Below are positions 10,821-19,245 of a DNA stretch of 64,000 nucleotides, piece by piece. The translations under genes and the position numbers were made by a program. The DNA is from Bradyrhizobium sp. AZCC 1610 (GTDB taxonomy: Bacteria; Pseudomonadota; Alphaproteobacteria; Rhizobiales; Xanthobacteraceae). The notes beneath the pieces are model-generated. The model had not been told where the DNA came from. It did not search any database and saw only the letters and a program-made list of their open reading frames with translations. Position 1 is the stretch's first letter, and each line of letters begins with the position of its first letter. The stretch is taken from the NCBI RefSeq assembly GCF_036924515.1, contig NZ_JAZHRR010000001.1, forward strand, positions 3,319,001 through 3,383,000, given 5' to 3'.

Positions 10821-10836
10821 TGTGAACTAGATCACA
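10821..10836 (-). promoter_or_regulatory. CRP/FNR-type operator, copy 1
   Basis: TGTGAACTAGATCACA has perfect TGTGA-N6-TCACA half-sites and differs by one base from the ideal E. coli CRP palindrome. It lies 70 bp upstream of the small ORF at 10560-10751. Binding by a CRP/FNR-family regulator is inferred. Confidence 0.5.
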
Positions 10837-11200
10837 GCCTGTCCCTCTTGAGCTTTCTCCGCCCCAGTGATGAACCTTGGCAGAAACTCGCGAACCTGGC
10901 TGCGGTTCAATGCCCGCATGACGTCAACCTCAGGCGACGAGACAATTAGCAATATACCCTAATCGGGATAGGGGGATTAAGCGGCAAGAGTTGTTCTGTT
11001 GCCGCCGTAGTTTGGATGTCGGCAATCGTCGCGCCACCTTCCGCACGCTTGATCGCCTTCAATTTGTGCGCGTCGGATACTGACGGCTCTTTGCTCTTGC
11101 TGCCACAGGTCATCCTCAAAATGAGCCTGTCACAGAAATTATCGTGTCTCATTCCAGGGGTGCAGTCCAGTCCAGCACTGTCACCGTAATTCCGATCCGA

Positions 11201-11998
11201 TCAGGCTGCGAGTGCAACGGTCTTGCGTCGGCGATACGTCATGTAGCCGACACCAGCGAAGCCCAGGATCATCATTGCCCAGGTGGAGGGTTCAGGAACG
11301 CCGCCGACCGCTATGTTTCCAACTCCACCAGTAAATAAAAGGTCCAGCGGACCCTGATTGCCAAAGGCTGGATCGAAACTAATGATCGGGTCAATGAATG
11401 CGAACTGGGTGTCGGTGCCGCCACCAATGCCGAGGGTGTTTGCATCGACGAACAAGTTCATTTGGATATTGTAAATTGTGCCATTCGTAAGCGTAAATGG
11501 CGTGCTGAACGAAGTGGACGATTGCTGCGTGCCGCAGCCGCCATGGGTTGAGCCGCATGCTTCACCCAGCAAGACGGTCCCGTACGAACCTCCTTGAAAA
11601 TAAGCACTTACTTGATTGGGGGTCGAGATGGCGTTCGAAACACCGCCGCTCCCAGTTATCAGAACATGGATTTCGGGGTTAGGACCGTTGTATTGGAAGT
11701 AATAACCTCCGAAGGCATACGCGGCCATCAACCCTTGCCCATTTACCGACACGTCGGCCCTGAATGAAGGTTGGGTGCTGACCGTTGTTACGACGGTTCC
11801 TTTACCCACCCCGTTGTCCAACGTCAGCACATCGTCGAACAGGTCTTGGCCATTTTGAAAGTGCCGCGGATTATTCAGGCCATCGGCAAGTTGCGGAAGC
11901 ATCCAGCCGTTTGGCAAGACGCTTGCTGGCGATAACGTGGCGCCGATCAATACAAAGGTCACGGCGGTAGCTAATGTCGCGCTAATGCGCTTACGCAT
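11201..11998 (-). CDS. PEP-CTERM sorting domain protein
   Basis: A 265-residue exported protein. It has an N-terminal signal peptide (MRKRISATLATAVTFVLIG), a Gly/Asn/Thr-rich beta-type body, and a complete PEP-CTERM tail [20 protein letters not shown] followed by YRRRK. PEP-CTERM proteins are exported, processed by an exosortase and held at or released from the envelope. No exosortase is in this window. The body is not recognised. The region upstream has two short inverted repeats (about 12074-12092 and 12133-12150). Related tails occur at 32.2-32.7, 59.5-60.1 and 63.2 kb. Confidence 0.88.
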   Translation of the reverse strand: MRKRISATLATAVTFVLIGATLSPASVLPNGWMLPQLADGLNNPRHFQNGQDLFDDVLTLDNGVGKGTVVTTVSTQPSFRADVSVNGQGLMAAYAFGGYYFQYNGPNPEIHVLITGSGGVSNAISTPNQVSAYFQGGSYGTVLLGEACGSTHGGCGTQQSSTSFSTPFTLTNGTIYNIQMNLFVDANTLGIGGGTDTQFAFIDPIISFDPAFGNQGPLDLLFTGGVGNIAVGGVPEPSTWAMMILGFAGVGYMTYRRRKTVALAA

Positions 11999-12322
11999 AT
12001 GAGGTCCCCCGAATACAAATGAGGATTGAAATGGCTGAGGAGTGAAATGGCCGCAAATTATGAATGAGAGCCTAAGGTTCCCCTTGGGACCTTACAAGCG
12101 GTATTTGTCAGCTAACGTGAATAAAGGCGGTCTCACCTGTTTGGGTGAGAGTTAGGGGGCGTTACCTCGAACTATAAACCCAACAGATGAGACCGTGAGT
12201 TGATTGCTGCTTCCACGGTGTGCGATCCGCTTGGTGTAGGTCGCGGAGGATGGGCGCGGCACGCCGGCAAAGATCGAGATCACCGAGGCGGCGCGCGGGA
12301 CGATGCAGTAGGCAGAAAACCG
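11999..12322. other. Intergenic region upstream of the PEP-CTERM gene
   Basis: It has no supported gene. It holds inverted repeats AAGGTTCCC/GGGACCTT near 12074-12092 and CTCACC/GGTGAG near 12133-12150 that could form hairpins in the leader of the PEP-CTERM gene or act as operators. Confidence 0.35.
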
Positions 12323-12571
12323 TCACGGTCCCGTGGGCTTCTTGCCACGACCAGTTACCAGCCATTCCGGGTCAACCCGGCAGATAATGTAGAACCGGCC
12401 AATCAGATGATGGGGCATCAAGCTCCGGGTCTCATATTGTTTGTATTTGTCCTGTGGAATACCTATGGCTTCGGCGATTTGCCATTGCTTCATGCCGCTG
12501 GCGGTTTTGGATTTTGTGACGCGCAGGATGAACCCTTGCTTATATTCGAGTTCTGTTTCTGACTCTGCCAT
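12323..12571 (-). CDS. XRE-like helix-turn-helix regulator
   Basis: An 82-residue protein with a lambda-repressor-like HTH: MKQWQIAEAIGIPQDKYKQYE spans the recognition region (around residues 28-48), followed by RSLMPHHLIGRF and a short tail DPEWLVTGRGKK typical of small phage-type XRE repressors. I chose the start at MAESETELEYK. Single-domain regulators of this size usually act on a nearby promoter, possibly its own. It is flanked by palindromic-motif repeats and lies within the insertion. Confidence 0.72.
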   Translation of the reverse strand: MAESETELEYKQGFILRVTKSKTASGMKQWQIAEAIGIPQDKYKQYETRSLMPHHLIGRFYIICRVDPEWLVTGRGKKPTGP

Positions 12572-12707
12572 GCGGACAGAATGTCCTAAAGACATTACGC
12601 TGTCTAACGGCATTCTGTGCGGCCAGCGCGAAGGCGACGCCAATGCCGCGACGGAAACCGGCCAAGTTTTTCGGATCGTTCGGTAGGGAGGTTCAATTGA
12701 ACAGATT

Positions 12708-12773
12708 AATTACGGTGACAGTGCACTTAATCGCCGCAGGCGAAGTGCAATTGAGTGCACTGTCACCGTAATT
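12708..12773. repeat. Full palindromic motif element (66 bp)
   Basis: The left arm AATTACGGTGACAGTGCAC and right arm GTGCACTGTCACCGTAATT enclose a GC-rich loop. It is immediately followed (3 bp) by the second copy of the 458-bp duplication. It closely resembles the element at 16304-16370. This looks like a non-autonomous, hairpin-ended mobile repeat; no transposase is present. Confidence 0.85.
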
Positions 12774-12851
12774 CCCCAAATCAGCAAGCTCCCCCAGCGA
12801 TAAAGGCAGTTAAATGCACTGTCACCGTAATTGCTGCGGTTATAGATCGGC

Positions 12852-13043
12852 CTAATGCTTCGGCAGTTCGTGCTGCGTGGTTGTCTCACTGCCGTCTACC
12901 GGACCAGCGCCGACAGCATTCTTGGCATCGCAAAGCGCTTCTGGGACCTCATGCCTGTCAGGCGAGATCAGAAGCTGTTTCCGCATCTCGGCGAGGCGGG
13001 CACGGCAGTATTCGCGGTACAGGAGATCGAATATGGCGGGCAT
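12852..13043 (-). CDS. Small protein of unknown function, copy 2 of a duplicated pair
   Basis: Same 63-residue product as 10560-10751, with the same GAGG ribosome site and the same upstream CRP-like operator (13113-13128). Only one substitution falls in the frame and it is silent. Confidence 0.6.
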   Translation of the reverse strand: MPAIFDLLYREYCRARLAEMRKQLLISPDRHEVPEALCDAKNAVGAGPVDGSETTTQHELPKH

Positions 13044-13112
13044 GATCTAACCTCGTTTGTTTGATCTGCACCAATTCCAATTCCAAGCTATCATTTTTCT
13101 TGGGGCCGAAGA

Positions 13113-13128
13113 TGTGAACTAGATCACA
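13113..13128 (-). promoter_or_regulatory. CRP/FNR-type operator, copy 2
   Basis: Same 16-mer as 10821-10836, retained although bases just upstream of it have changed between copies. It lies 70 bp upstream of the second small ORF. Confidence 0.5.
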
Positions 13129-13391
13129 GCCTGTCCCTCTTGAGCTTTCTCCGCCCCAGTGATGAACCTTGGCAGAAACTCGCGAACCTGGCTGCGGTTC
13201 AATGCCCGCATGACGTCAACCTCAGGCGACGAGATCGCTGATGTGTCCCCCGTGGGGTCACTGCGAGCTTTGACGGAGCAATAAAGCCCCATAAAGTTCG
13301 ATCAGATCGATTTGACCGTCATCGGTCGGATGGCCCGTCGTCCCTTCGCGGTAAGCTTTGCTTGCTCAGAGGCAATTGGAGGATATTTCGA

Positions 13392-13811
13392 ATGGCTGAC
13401 GCTCGATGCAGCTGCGGTGCAGTCACGCTCTCGCTTCCAAAAGAACCATCCAAGCTGGTCGTTGCTTGTCACTGCATCGACTGCCAACGCCGAACCGGCG
13501 CGCCGTTCGGTGTAGGCGCTTATTACCCCGCTGATGTTGTCACCATCTCAGGAACCTCAAAGGAGTTCACGCACGCCGCCGCAAGCGGCGGGAAAATCCA
13601 TAACTATTTTTGTCCACAGTGCGGCTCAACAGTCTACTGGAAACTCAGCAATCTGCCCGCGCTGATCGCCGTTGCAGTCGGCGCGATGGCAGAACCAAAA
13701 TACCCAGCCCCCGTCATATCGGTTTTCGAACAGTCGAAACATGATTGGGTTCAAATTAATGGTGCCGTGGAGCACTTCCGGCAAAGCAGCCCCCAAAAAA
13801 ATTCAAACTGA
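13392..13811 (+). CDS. GFA (glutathione-dependent formaldehyde-activating enzyme/CENP-V) domain protein
   Basis: A 139-residue single-domain GFA protein. Zinc-binding cysteines are visible as CSCG near residue 7, CHCIDCQRRTG near 31, and CPQCGS near 79, in the usual spacing. Members are zinc proteins that bind glutathione adducts; activity on formaldehyde is proven for few. The start follows a perfect GGAGG 11 bases upstream. It lies within the glmS-glmU insertion as isolated metabolic cargo. Confidence 0.9.
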   Translation: MADARCSCGAVTLSLPKEPSKLVVACHCIDCQRRTGAPFGVGAYYPADVVTISGTSKEFTHAAASGGKIHNYFCPQCGSTVYWKLSNLPALIAVAVGAMAEPKYPAPVISVFEQSKHDWVQINGAVEHFRQSSPQKNSN

Positions 13812-14003
13812 GACACCACTGACCTACGACGCGCGCGGGCGCAACGTCGGGAGGGGTCACGACGAGCCGCCAGCCGTCGACCTGCCACTTTTTCCCGTAG
13901 AAATACGGAGAAGAACAGAATCGGCTTGTGAATTCGGAACGAGAGAATTTTAATCTTGGTCCCGGGAATTTCATCACGCGCGTAGTTTCATTCACCCGGT
14001 AGG

Positions 14004-14040
14004 ACCCCGCTCGGCGGTACCAGCGGGGTTCTATTTATTT
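14004..14040 (+). terminator. Rho-independent terminator-like hairpin
   Basis: ACCCCGC and GCGGGGT arms separated by 12 bases and followed by an AT-rich tail (TCTATTTATTT). It could terminate the GFA transcript. Confidence 0.5.
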
Positions 14041-14084
14041 CGGCGTCTGATGCCTGGTCGCAGCGCTTCTTTGATCCAATCATC

Positions 14085-14282
14085 TTGCCGGATGGACGCA
14101 AGCTCAAGACGCTGCGCGATGCCGCCGCCTACATCACCGAGTTGCCGAAGGCGGAGCACGATGCCGAGGAATGGCAAACCGCGATGGAGGTGCTGCTGCT
14201 GGTCGCCGAGCGTGACGGGCCGGAGATGATGGCGTGGATCGGAATGATGCGGGCGCTGAACCGTCGCACCGGATTACGGTGA
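14085..14282 (+). pseudogene. Truncated copy of a small accessory protein family
   Basis: The frame reads LPDGRKLKTLRDAAAYITELP and ends MMRALNRRTGLR. The same family is seen as a relic at 49957-50193, where MRALN is followed by HVREFNPSRK and HWGRRKL. Here the C-terminal part is missing exactly where a palindromic-motif unit (14273-14288) begins. No ATG precedes the conserved part; only a TTG start is available. The gene is therefore probably cut at both ends by the repeat insertion. Confidence 0.6.
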
Positions 14283-14394
14283 CAGTGCTGCGTAATTCTA
14301 AATTGGACATTCGCGTCAGTGATGTGTCGCGGCTTCAGGTCGCCCGGTTCAGTGCGATTTGCTATGCTCTGCATTTCGGCAAGGGAGGCTCGGT

Positions 14395-14865
14395 ATGCCT
14401 GTAACCGTCGGTGCACACCATCTCACGGTGTTCACACGCAACATGGACCGTTTCATTCGCTTCTACGAAGAAGTCTTCGATGCAGAGACCAAGTTCGATC
14501 TCTCCGAGCCCGGTCCCGGTGGCGGCACTATTCGTCACTCGCTTATCGACCTTGGAGAAGGCTTCGCCCTCCATCCGTTCCAAATGCCGGAACAAACGGG
14601 GTATGAAGACGGCTCGATGCAGATGGGGAAGAGAGGTCACATAGATCATCTCGCGCTGAAGGTAGACGATGAAGTGCGCTTACAAGAAATCAGACGACGT
14701 CTGGTGAAGGCTGGCGCGTCGGATGGGACCATTACGGATTTCGGCGCCATCCGTCTCGTTACCTTCAGGGATCCGGATGGAATGGAGGGCGAGGTCGCAC
14801 GGTGGACCGATTGCAAACGCGTGCTCGGCTTTAATGAACGCAAGCAGGAGATTTGGCCAGATTAA
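14395..14865 (+). CDS. VOC (glyoxalase/bleomycin-resistance) superfamily protein
   Basis: A 156-residue protein with vicinal-oxygen-chelate beta-alpha-beta-beta-beta repeats. The N-terminal metal-ligand segment AHHLTVFTRNMDRFIRFYEE and the second-module segment GHIDHLALKVDD carry the expected histidines, and RDPDGMEGEVARW supplies the C-terminal acidic ligand. The family includes lyases, dioxygenases and resistance proteins; the substrate is not predictable. Start MPVTVGAHH follows GGGAGG. It is isolated cargo of the insertion. Confidence 0.87.
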   Translation: MPVTVGAHHLTVFTRNMDRFIRFYEEVFDAETKFDLSEPGPGGGTIRHSLIDLGEGFALHPFQMPEQTGYEDGSMQMGKRGHIDHLALKVDDEVRLQEIRRRLVKAGASDGTITDFGAIRLVTFRDPDGMEGEVARWTDCKRVLGFNERKQEIWPD

Positions 14866-14886
14866 CAACCGGTCACAGCATCCAGA

Positions 14887-15030
14887 TTGCGCCGCTGATC
14901 GAGCATTTCGGCACCTGCCCGGTTTGCGGCGCGCTGGTTCGACATGCGTGACTTCGGCCAGGTTATAGCGCACGCCATGACGCCGAGATCGAGACCATCG
15001 AGGATGATGGCCGCCGCGCTGCGGTGAACT
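14887..15030 (+). pseudogene. Frameshifted fragment of a small CxxC protein
   Basis: The frame reads IAPLIEHFGTCPVCGALVRHA then stops. A second frame continues DMRDFGQVIAHA, and after a further shift HDAEIETIEDDGRR to a stop. These pieces look like one decayed small zinc-ribbon-type gene. There is no start and at least one shift. Confidence 0.4.
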
Positions 15031-15118
15031 AACCGACTGCCGTTACGGTGACACTTAACCTTCGCCCTCCGCATTCGGCTTGAGCTTGAGGGGGAACACG
15101 ACGCATCAATTAGATGGT

Positions 15119-15212
15119 CGCGACCTTATTCCGATTGAGACAGACTTAGCAGCTTAACAAGCCCTGCGCTTAACCCTCTTTCGGCGCCTTGGCCCGCATT
15201 TTCATTTCGGAA
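15119..15212 (-). pseudogene. Ghost copy of the glmU 3' end and downstream flank
   Basis: On the minus strand this reads EMKMRAKAPKEG followed by TAA, against [13 protein letters not shown] and TGA at the true glmU end (19292 onwards). The downstream flank also matches 19240-19291 with scattered changes, including the ATTGAGACAG motif. It is diverged and has no remaining glmU body. It marks an internal boundary in the insertion. Confidence 0.75.
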
Positions 15213-15290
15213 TTACGGTGCACCCACGCCGGCAACCCTCGGTCGGATCCGGCAACCCTCGGTCGGATTAAGTGCACTGGCACCGTAATC
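15209..15290. repeat. Degenerate palindromic motif element with a 20-bp tandem repeat
   Basis: Outer arms GGAATTACGGTG and CACCGTAATCC enclose two head-to-tail copies of a 20-mer (15229-15248 and 15249-15268, CCGGCAACCCTCGGTCGGAT). It is part of the palindrome family found throughout the insertion. Confidence 0.75.
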
Positions 15291-15700
15291 CCCCGGCCAA
15301 CCCGCCCTGAAGGCCCTGTGCCGGGGTCAAACAAAAGAACGATCCCAGCGCTAAGGGGGGCAGCGGGCTGGGACCGTTCAGGTCGGGGCTGCCCCGGCGG
15401 CGGGGCACCCGACTATCCAAAGAGTTCTGTCGTCTCAAAAAGTTCCCGATCCAGGAAAGCTGAACAACCGTTAATGGAACCGGAACGAAAGTCCTCATCG
15501 CGGAATTGTTGATGCGAGACCGTCGCCCGCCGTCAATGAACGGCGCATGTCGCGGATAGCCAAAGGTCTTCGGACCCGCTGTTCAAGAGCGCTCGCGCAA
15601 GATAGCCAAAGGCGACGGTCTCCGTCTGATCTGCAAGCAGGAAGAAGGCCCTCGATATTACTGTCGGGGCGTCGTTGAGTCGTGCGCGCTGGAGACCTTT
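15291..15700. other. Accessory DNA without a recognised gene
   Basis: No frame here has a plausible start or family resemblance. A short direct repeat (GATAGCCAAAGG) occurs near 15556 and 15601. Confidence 0.35.
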
Positions 15701-15883
15701 ATGCGAAAGACTGTTGAGCGAAACACTGTTGAGATTGACTCCCGACACAGTCGCGCGATCGTTCAAAAGATTGGCGAAAGACTACGAGCGTCGATACAGG
15801 AAGATCGAGAAATACCCGCGAACTTCAAAATGCAAATCGATCGACTTCGGGAGTTAGAAGACGAGACGAAGCCCAGAGGTTAA
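15701..15883 (+). CDS. Small helical protein of unknown function
   Basis: A 60-residue charged protein. The segment RAIVQKIGERLRASIQEDREIP and the C-terminal helix MQIDRLRELEDE are strongly amphipathic. It resembles small Bradyrhizobium hypothetical proteins that I recall but cannot name. The ATG is not preceded by a strong Shine-Dalgarno. It has no clear operon partner. Confidence 0.5.
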   Translation: MRKTVERNTVEIDSRHSRAIVQKIGERLRASIQEDREIPANFKMQIDRLRELEDETKPRG

Positions 15884-16192
15884 GTCACGTCCGGTTCGGG
15901 TCGGCTCCTCTCTCACGACGCCTCTCTGAACACGACTGCGCACTGTGCGGCGCGGATATCGCGGGCGGCTTCCAGCTCCGGGTTCAGAAAGCAAAATGGC
16001 CGCAGATTGCTCCGCGGCCCACCGGATAAAAAAATCGTCTGTAATAAAATCCTCTAGCTCCGGTGCGACTTACGTTGTAGCGCAAATCCCCTCGCGATTT
16101 GATCCGGGAGACTACGGATGCCTCTACGTCGATCCAGCAGGAGCGGCTAGGACGCGTTATTTCGCGTCCCCTGTGAATTTCCTGCATGATCG
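15884..16192. other. Intergenic region with a shared hairpin repeat
   Basis: A 38-bp sequence at 15987-16024 recurs at 50462-50499 with one mismatch. It forms a GGCCGC/GCGGCC hairpin and on the minus strand is followed by a short T-run, so it may be a terminator shared by two accessory regions. I see no gene. Confidence 0.5.
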
Positions 16193-16260
16193 TTAGGCGA
16201 CGCTCAGCGCCATCTTGTTCTGCGAAGCCGACGCCGGCGAAGCCGAAGGATCATCATGGC
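16193..16260 (-). pseudogene. Relic of a PEP-CTERM tail
   Basis: The minus strand encodes pieces of the signature across frames: AMMIL, then FGFAGVGFA in the next frame, then KMALSVA and a stop. It matches the 3' end of intact PEP-CTERM genes nearby, but frameshifts and loss of the body make it a fossil. Confidence 0.5.
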
Positions 16261-16303
16261 TTAGGAATCATCATGGCCTAGGAATTACGCAGGAATTACG
16301 GGG

Positions 16304-16370
16304 AATTACGGTGACAGTGCACTTAATCTGCCGCTAGCGAAGTGCAATTGAGTGCACTGTCACCGTAATT
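16304..16370. repeat. Full palindromic motif element (67 bp)
   Basis: Same architecture as 12708-12773: arms AATTACGGTGACAGTGCAC and GTGCACTGTCACCGTAATT around a short GC loop. It is preceded by two partial GGAATTACG units (16280-16300). Confidence 0.85.
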
Positions 16371-16556
16371 CCTAATCGGGATCCGGAACCATGGTCCAGA
16401 TTAAGATGGGCGCTCGACAGCCGTCCAAGGAATTCGCACAATAAGTTGCTCAACCCGTTTTTTGGGCTGGACGCTTCGCGACTGGGGTCGCCGCGCTTGT
16501 GTGCGGTCGGCCACCGCGATGCCAACCCCGCCGCCTGCTGTTCGGTGATCTGGAGC

Positions 16557-17144
16557 ATGTCACCCGTGAAACGCTGTCTCGCCGCTTTCGCAATCGCCGC
16601 CAGCCTGTTCGCACCAGTTGCGCAGGCCAACGATGCCTTGGAAGCCAAGGTGCGGGCCTACGTTCCGGTCGTCTCCCTCGCCAAAGTATGTGACTTCAGG
16701 ATCAATGACGCCACCTCGGATGACCACCGCGCCATGCATGAAGCGGTGAAAACCGATCCGAACGCCAACAAACTCGCCTACCGCCTCCATTATGAAACGC
16801 AGACGGCCTACATCAAGGCCCGCGACGGAGGTCAACGGGTCGCCTTCTGCAAGGACTTCATCGCAGCCAACAGCCAATACGCCAAGGCGCGCTTCACCGC
16901 CGTGGTCGAGGACCACATGAGCGACGTCAGCACTAGTGTGCAGAAAGCGATTGCCCACAACGTCTGCGGTGCGCCCCCCGTCAAGCTGTCCAAGGCCGAC
17001 TGGAAGCCGTACGCGCTCATCAAAAAGATGCTTCAGATCGAGCAGAAGTTGGCCAAGGAAAAGGCCGAGACGAACGGCTGGAACGTCACCGAGGAAACGA
17101 CGGCGGTCACGGAACAGTTCTGCGCGGCGGTAAACAACCGATGA
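16557..17144 (+). CDS. Exported protein of unknown function
   Basis: A 195-residue protein with a clear signal peptide (MSPVKRCLAAFAIAASLFAP, cleavage after AQA). The mature part contains cysteines at VCDFRIND, FCKDFI, NVCG and QFCAAV, which suggests two disulfides in the periplasm, and it is otherwise helical and charged. I recognise no family. The start is chosen to give the signal peptide; an upstream in-frame extension lacks one. The surroundings are insertion DNA. Confidence 0.72.
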   Translation: MSPVKRCLAAFAIAASLFAPVAQANDALEAKVRAYVPVVSLAKVCDFRINDATSDDHRAMHEAVKTDPNANKLAYRLHYETQTAYIKARDGGQRVAFCKDFIAANSQYAKARFTAVVEDHMSDVSTSVQKAIAHNVCGAPPVKLSKADWKPYALIKKMLQIEQKLAKEKAETNGWNVTEETTAVTEQFCAAVNNR

Positions 17145-17419
17145 GCATCACCGCCCCCAATTGTCCGAGGCCCGCTGATGCGACTTTGCGCGGCCCCGGT
17201 GGCCCTCTGGGGGGCTAGCGCCACTCCTCTCTCGCTCCCGCTGGAGCGCGGCACCTTCCGTGCCGGGCTGTTCGGGCAACACTTGGATTTCAGAGCGCAT
17301 CATGCGCAGTCAAGCTTAGAGCTTAGTGACGCTCATCACAGTCTGAGGAGCTGATCTCCCTTAACGTCCTCGCATCATCAACTGACGGGATCGCTTATTC
17401 GAGGAAGGGAGGAAGAGCT

Positions 17420-17875
17420 GTGGGCGCATTCACGAGCGAACTGACGGTTACGCATCTCTCCGGTAACGATACGCATGGCTGGCGCTTATGGCGCTTGGCA
17501 GAGCCCCTCATCTATGAGGTCGGAGGCCGCGGCTCCGGTCGCGTCATCCTCGTTTCGAAGGGCTTCATCACCGACGGTCCATCCATTCCACGATTGCTGT
17601 GGTCGATCCTACCAGTTTGGGCAAGCTGGAGCCGCGCGGGCGTCGTTCATGACTACCTGTGCTACCTAATCGCGCTCAACAATCCCCATCCTGAAGCGCC
17701 GACGCGCGACCATGCCGACCGAATTTTCTTCGAAGCCATGGAGCTCCTCAACGTCGGCTGGGTTCAGAAGTACCTGCTCTACTGGGGCGTACGCCTTGGG
17801 ACTTGGTATAACATAAGGACCACCATGATCGACCACAACACCACCCCCAACGCTACGCAAGTAGTTAGGCGGTAG
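17420..17875 (+). CDS. DUF1353 domain protein
   Basis: A 151-residue protein. The central block GFITDGPSIPRLLW...ILPVW and RAGVVHDYLCYL is the DUF1353 signature, including the invariant HDYL. DUF1353 proteins are common in phages and prophage-derived islands; their function is unknown. It starts at GTG after AGGGAGG. It is the only gene in the glmS-glmU insertion with a phage flavour. Confidence 0.85.
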   Translation: MGAFTSELTVTHLSGNDTHGWRLWRLAEPLIYEVGGRGSGRVILVSKGFITDGPSIPRLLWSILPVWASWSRAGVVHDYLCYLIALNNPHPEAPTRDHADRIFFEAMELLNVGWVQKYLLYWGVRLGTWYNIRTTMIDHNTTPNATQVVRR

Positions 17876-17952
17876 CGTCGATGCCCGTACTTGCTTCCGA
17901 CGTTGTGGCCGGTGCGCGGCGCGAGGTGCTGCCGCTGATTCCTGGCCCGGGG

Positions 17953-18008
17953 ATTCCGGTGACAGTCCAGCACTGTCACCGGAATTTAAGTGCACCGTCA
18001 CCGGAATT
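17953..18008. repeat. Variant palindromic motif cluster
   Basis: Three arms in tandem: ATTCCGGTGACAGT, CACTGTCACCGGAATT and GTGCACCGTCACCGGAATT. They carry CCGG in place of the CGTA seen in the other copies. This is the last member before the TctC gene. Confidence 0.75.
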
Positions 18009-18058
18009 CGGAATTAGTCCGGAATTACGTCTAAACCTTAGGTTAGGTTGTCTGGCGT

Positions 18059-19036
18059 TCAAGGCACCTTGATCCCGGCACGCTCGATCACGCGTGCGTA
18101 CCCTGCGCGCTCCTTGGCGAGCGCCTCGGCGTAGGCCGGACCGGGCAGTTCGGTCTGGAGTACACCAAACTTTTCGAGTGCGGTGCGGACTTCGGGGATC
18201 TTGCCGACCGCGACAAGCTCTTCAATGAGCTTCTTCACGATGTCGGGCGGCATATTGGCGGGGCCGACCCAGCCGAATGCCGGCATCAGTTCGAAGCCCG
18301 GCAGGGTCGCGGCCGTCGGCTGTATCTCCTTGGCGAGCGGATAGGGCCCAGGCGACGTGATCGAGATGGCACGCAGCTTGCCGCCTTTCACCTGCTCGTA
18401 TGCCACGGCGAAGTTGTCGCAGGCGAGCTTGATCTGACCACCAATCAGATCCTGGATGCTGATGTTTGATGCGCGGTAGGAGACGGCCGTCATCTTGAGT
18501 CCCGCGGCGTCCTCCAGCATCGCGCCGCAGATATGCTGCGTCGTGCCGGGGCCGGATGTCGCATACGGCGTCTCCGGGTTCGCCTTCAGCCAGGCGATCA
18601 GCTCCGCCATGGTGTTGGCCGGGACGGATGGGTTGACGAGCCAGATGTTCGGCTGTGCCGCCATGCCATAGAGGTAGGTGAAGTCTTTCTCGACGTCGTA
18701 GGGGATCTTGTCCTTGATCAGTATCGGATTGATGGCGATTCCACCGGAAGTCGCCACCGCAACAGTGTAGCCGTCCGGCGCCGCGCGCGTCGTCGCGTGC
18801 AGGCCGTTGACCCCGCCCGCACCGGCCTTGTTCTCGACGACGAACTGCTGGCCGAGCCGCTTCGTCAGTTGCTCTGCAAAAATGCGCGCCATGACGTCCG
18901 TGTTGCCGCCGGCAGCGAACGGCACGATGATCGTCACGGGCCTCGATGGCCACTTTTCTTGCGCCATGGCAGCGCCGGTGAACAAGCCGAGCGTCACGGC
19001 CACTACAGCGAGTCTTGCGAGAATACGGGACAGCAT
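18059..19036 (-). CDS. Tripartite tricarboxylate transporter substrate-binding protein (TctC/Bug family)
   Basis: A 325-residue periplasmic binding protein. It has a signal peptide (LARLAVVAVTLGLFTGAAMA) followed by the family opening WPSRPVTIIVPFAAGGNTDVMAR and the Bug ligand-loop segment GAGGVNGL. These proteins capture carboxylates or other small acids for TctAB permeases. No tctAB is nearby, so it is an orphan, as is common in beta- and alphaproteobacteria. Start MLSRILARL is chosen for the signal peptide. It lies at the glmU-side edge of the insertion. Confidence 0.92.
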   Translation of the reverse strand: MLSRILARLAVVAVTLGLFTGAAMAQEKWPSRPVTIIVPFAAGGNTDVMARIFAEQLTKRLGQQFVVENKAGAGGVNGLHATTRAAPDGYTVAVATSGGIAINPILIKDKIPYDVEKDFTYLYGMAAQPNIWLVNPSVPANTMAELIAWLKANPETPYATSGPGTTQHICGAMLEDAAGLKMTAVSYRASNISIQDLIGGQIKLACDNFAVAYEQVKGGKLRAISITSPGPYPLAKEIQPTAATLPGFELMPAFGWVGPANMPPDIVKKLIEELVAVGKIPEVRTALEKFGVLQTELPGPAYAEALAKERAGYARVIERAGIKVP

Positions 19037-19245
19037 TTCGTTCTCCGGTCTCTGACGAGTTGCATTGCAGCAAGAAAGTCGGTCAGCCCGAGGATCGACC
19101 GGTCGTTCCGAAGGATATTTTGCCAGACGTAAATATGTCAATGACAGGCAGGATTTCGAACCCTTCCCGTGGTCCTTTGGGTCCGAGAGGTGGAATTCAC
19201 AGGGGGCGACTCTCGCTAATCCTTCAACTCTTGACGATAACCTTA

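Larger units (their letters stand above)
10485..10942. repeat. 458-bp segmental duplication, copy 1
   Basis: This segment recurs at 12777-13234 with a constant offset of 2292 bp and about four substitutions. It contains one palindromic-motif unit (10525-10540), a 63-codon ORF and a CRP-like operator. The near identity suggests a recent duplication. Confidence 0.93.
12777..13234. repeat. 458-bp segmental duplication, copy 2
   Basis: A near-identical copy of 10485-10942 in the same orientation. The left boundary falls 3 bp after the 66-bp palindrome, which points to that element in the duplication event. Confidence 0.93.

Noticed and set aside
15229..15268. Tandem 20-mer considered as a CRISPR-like array
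   Set aside because: There are only two copies without spacers and they lie inside a palindromic element; no CRISPR array or cas gene is seen in the window.
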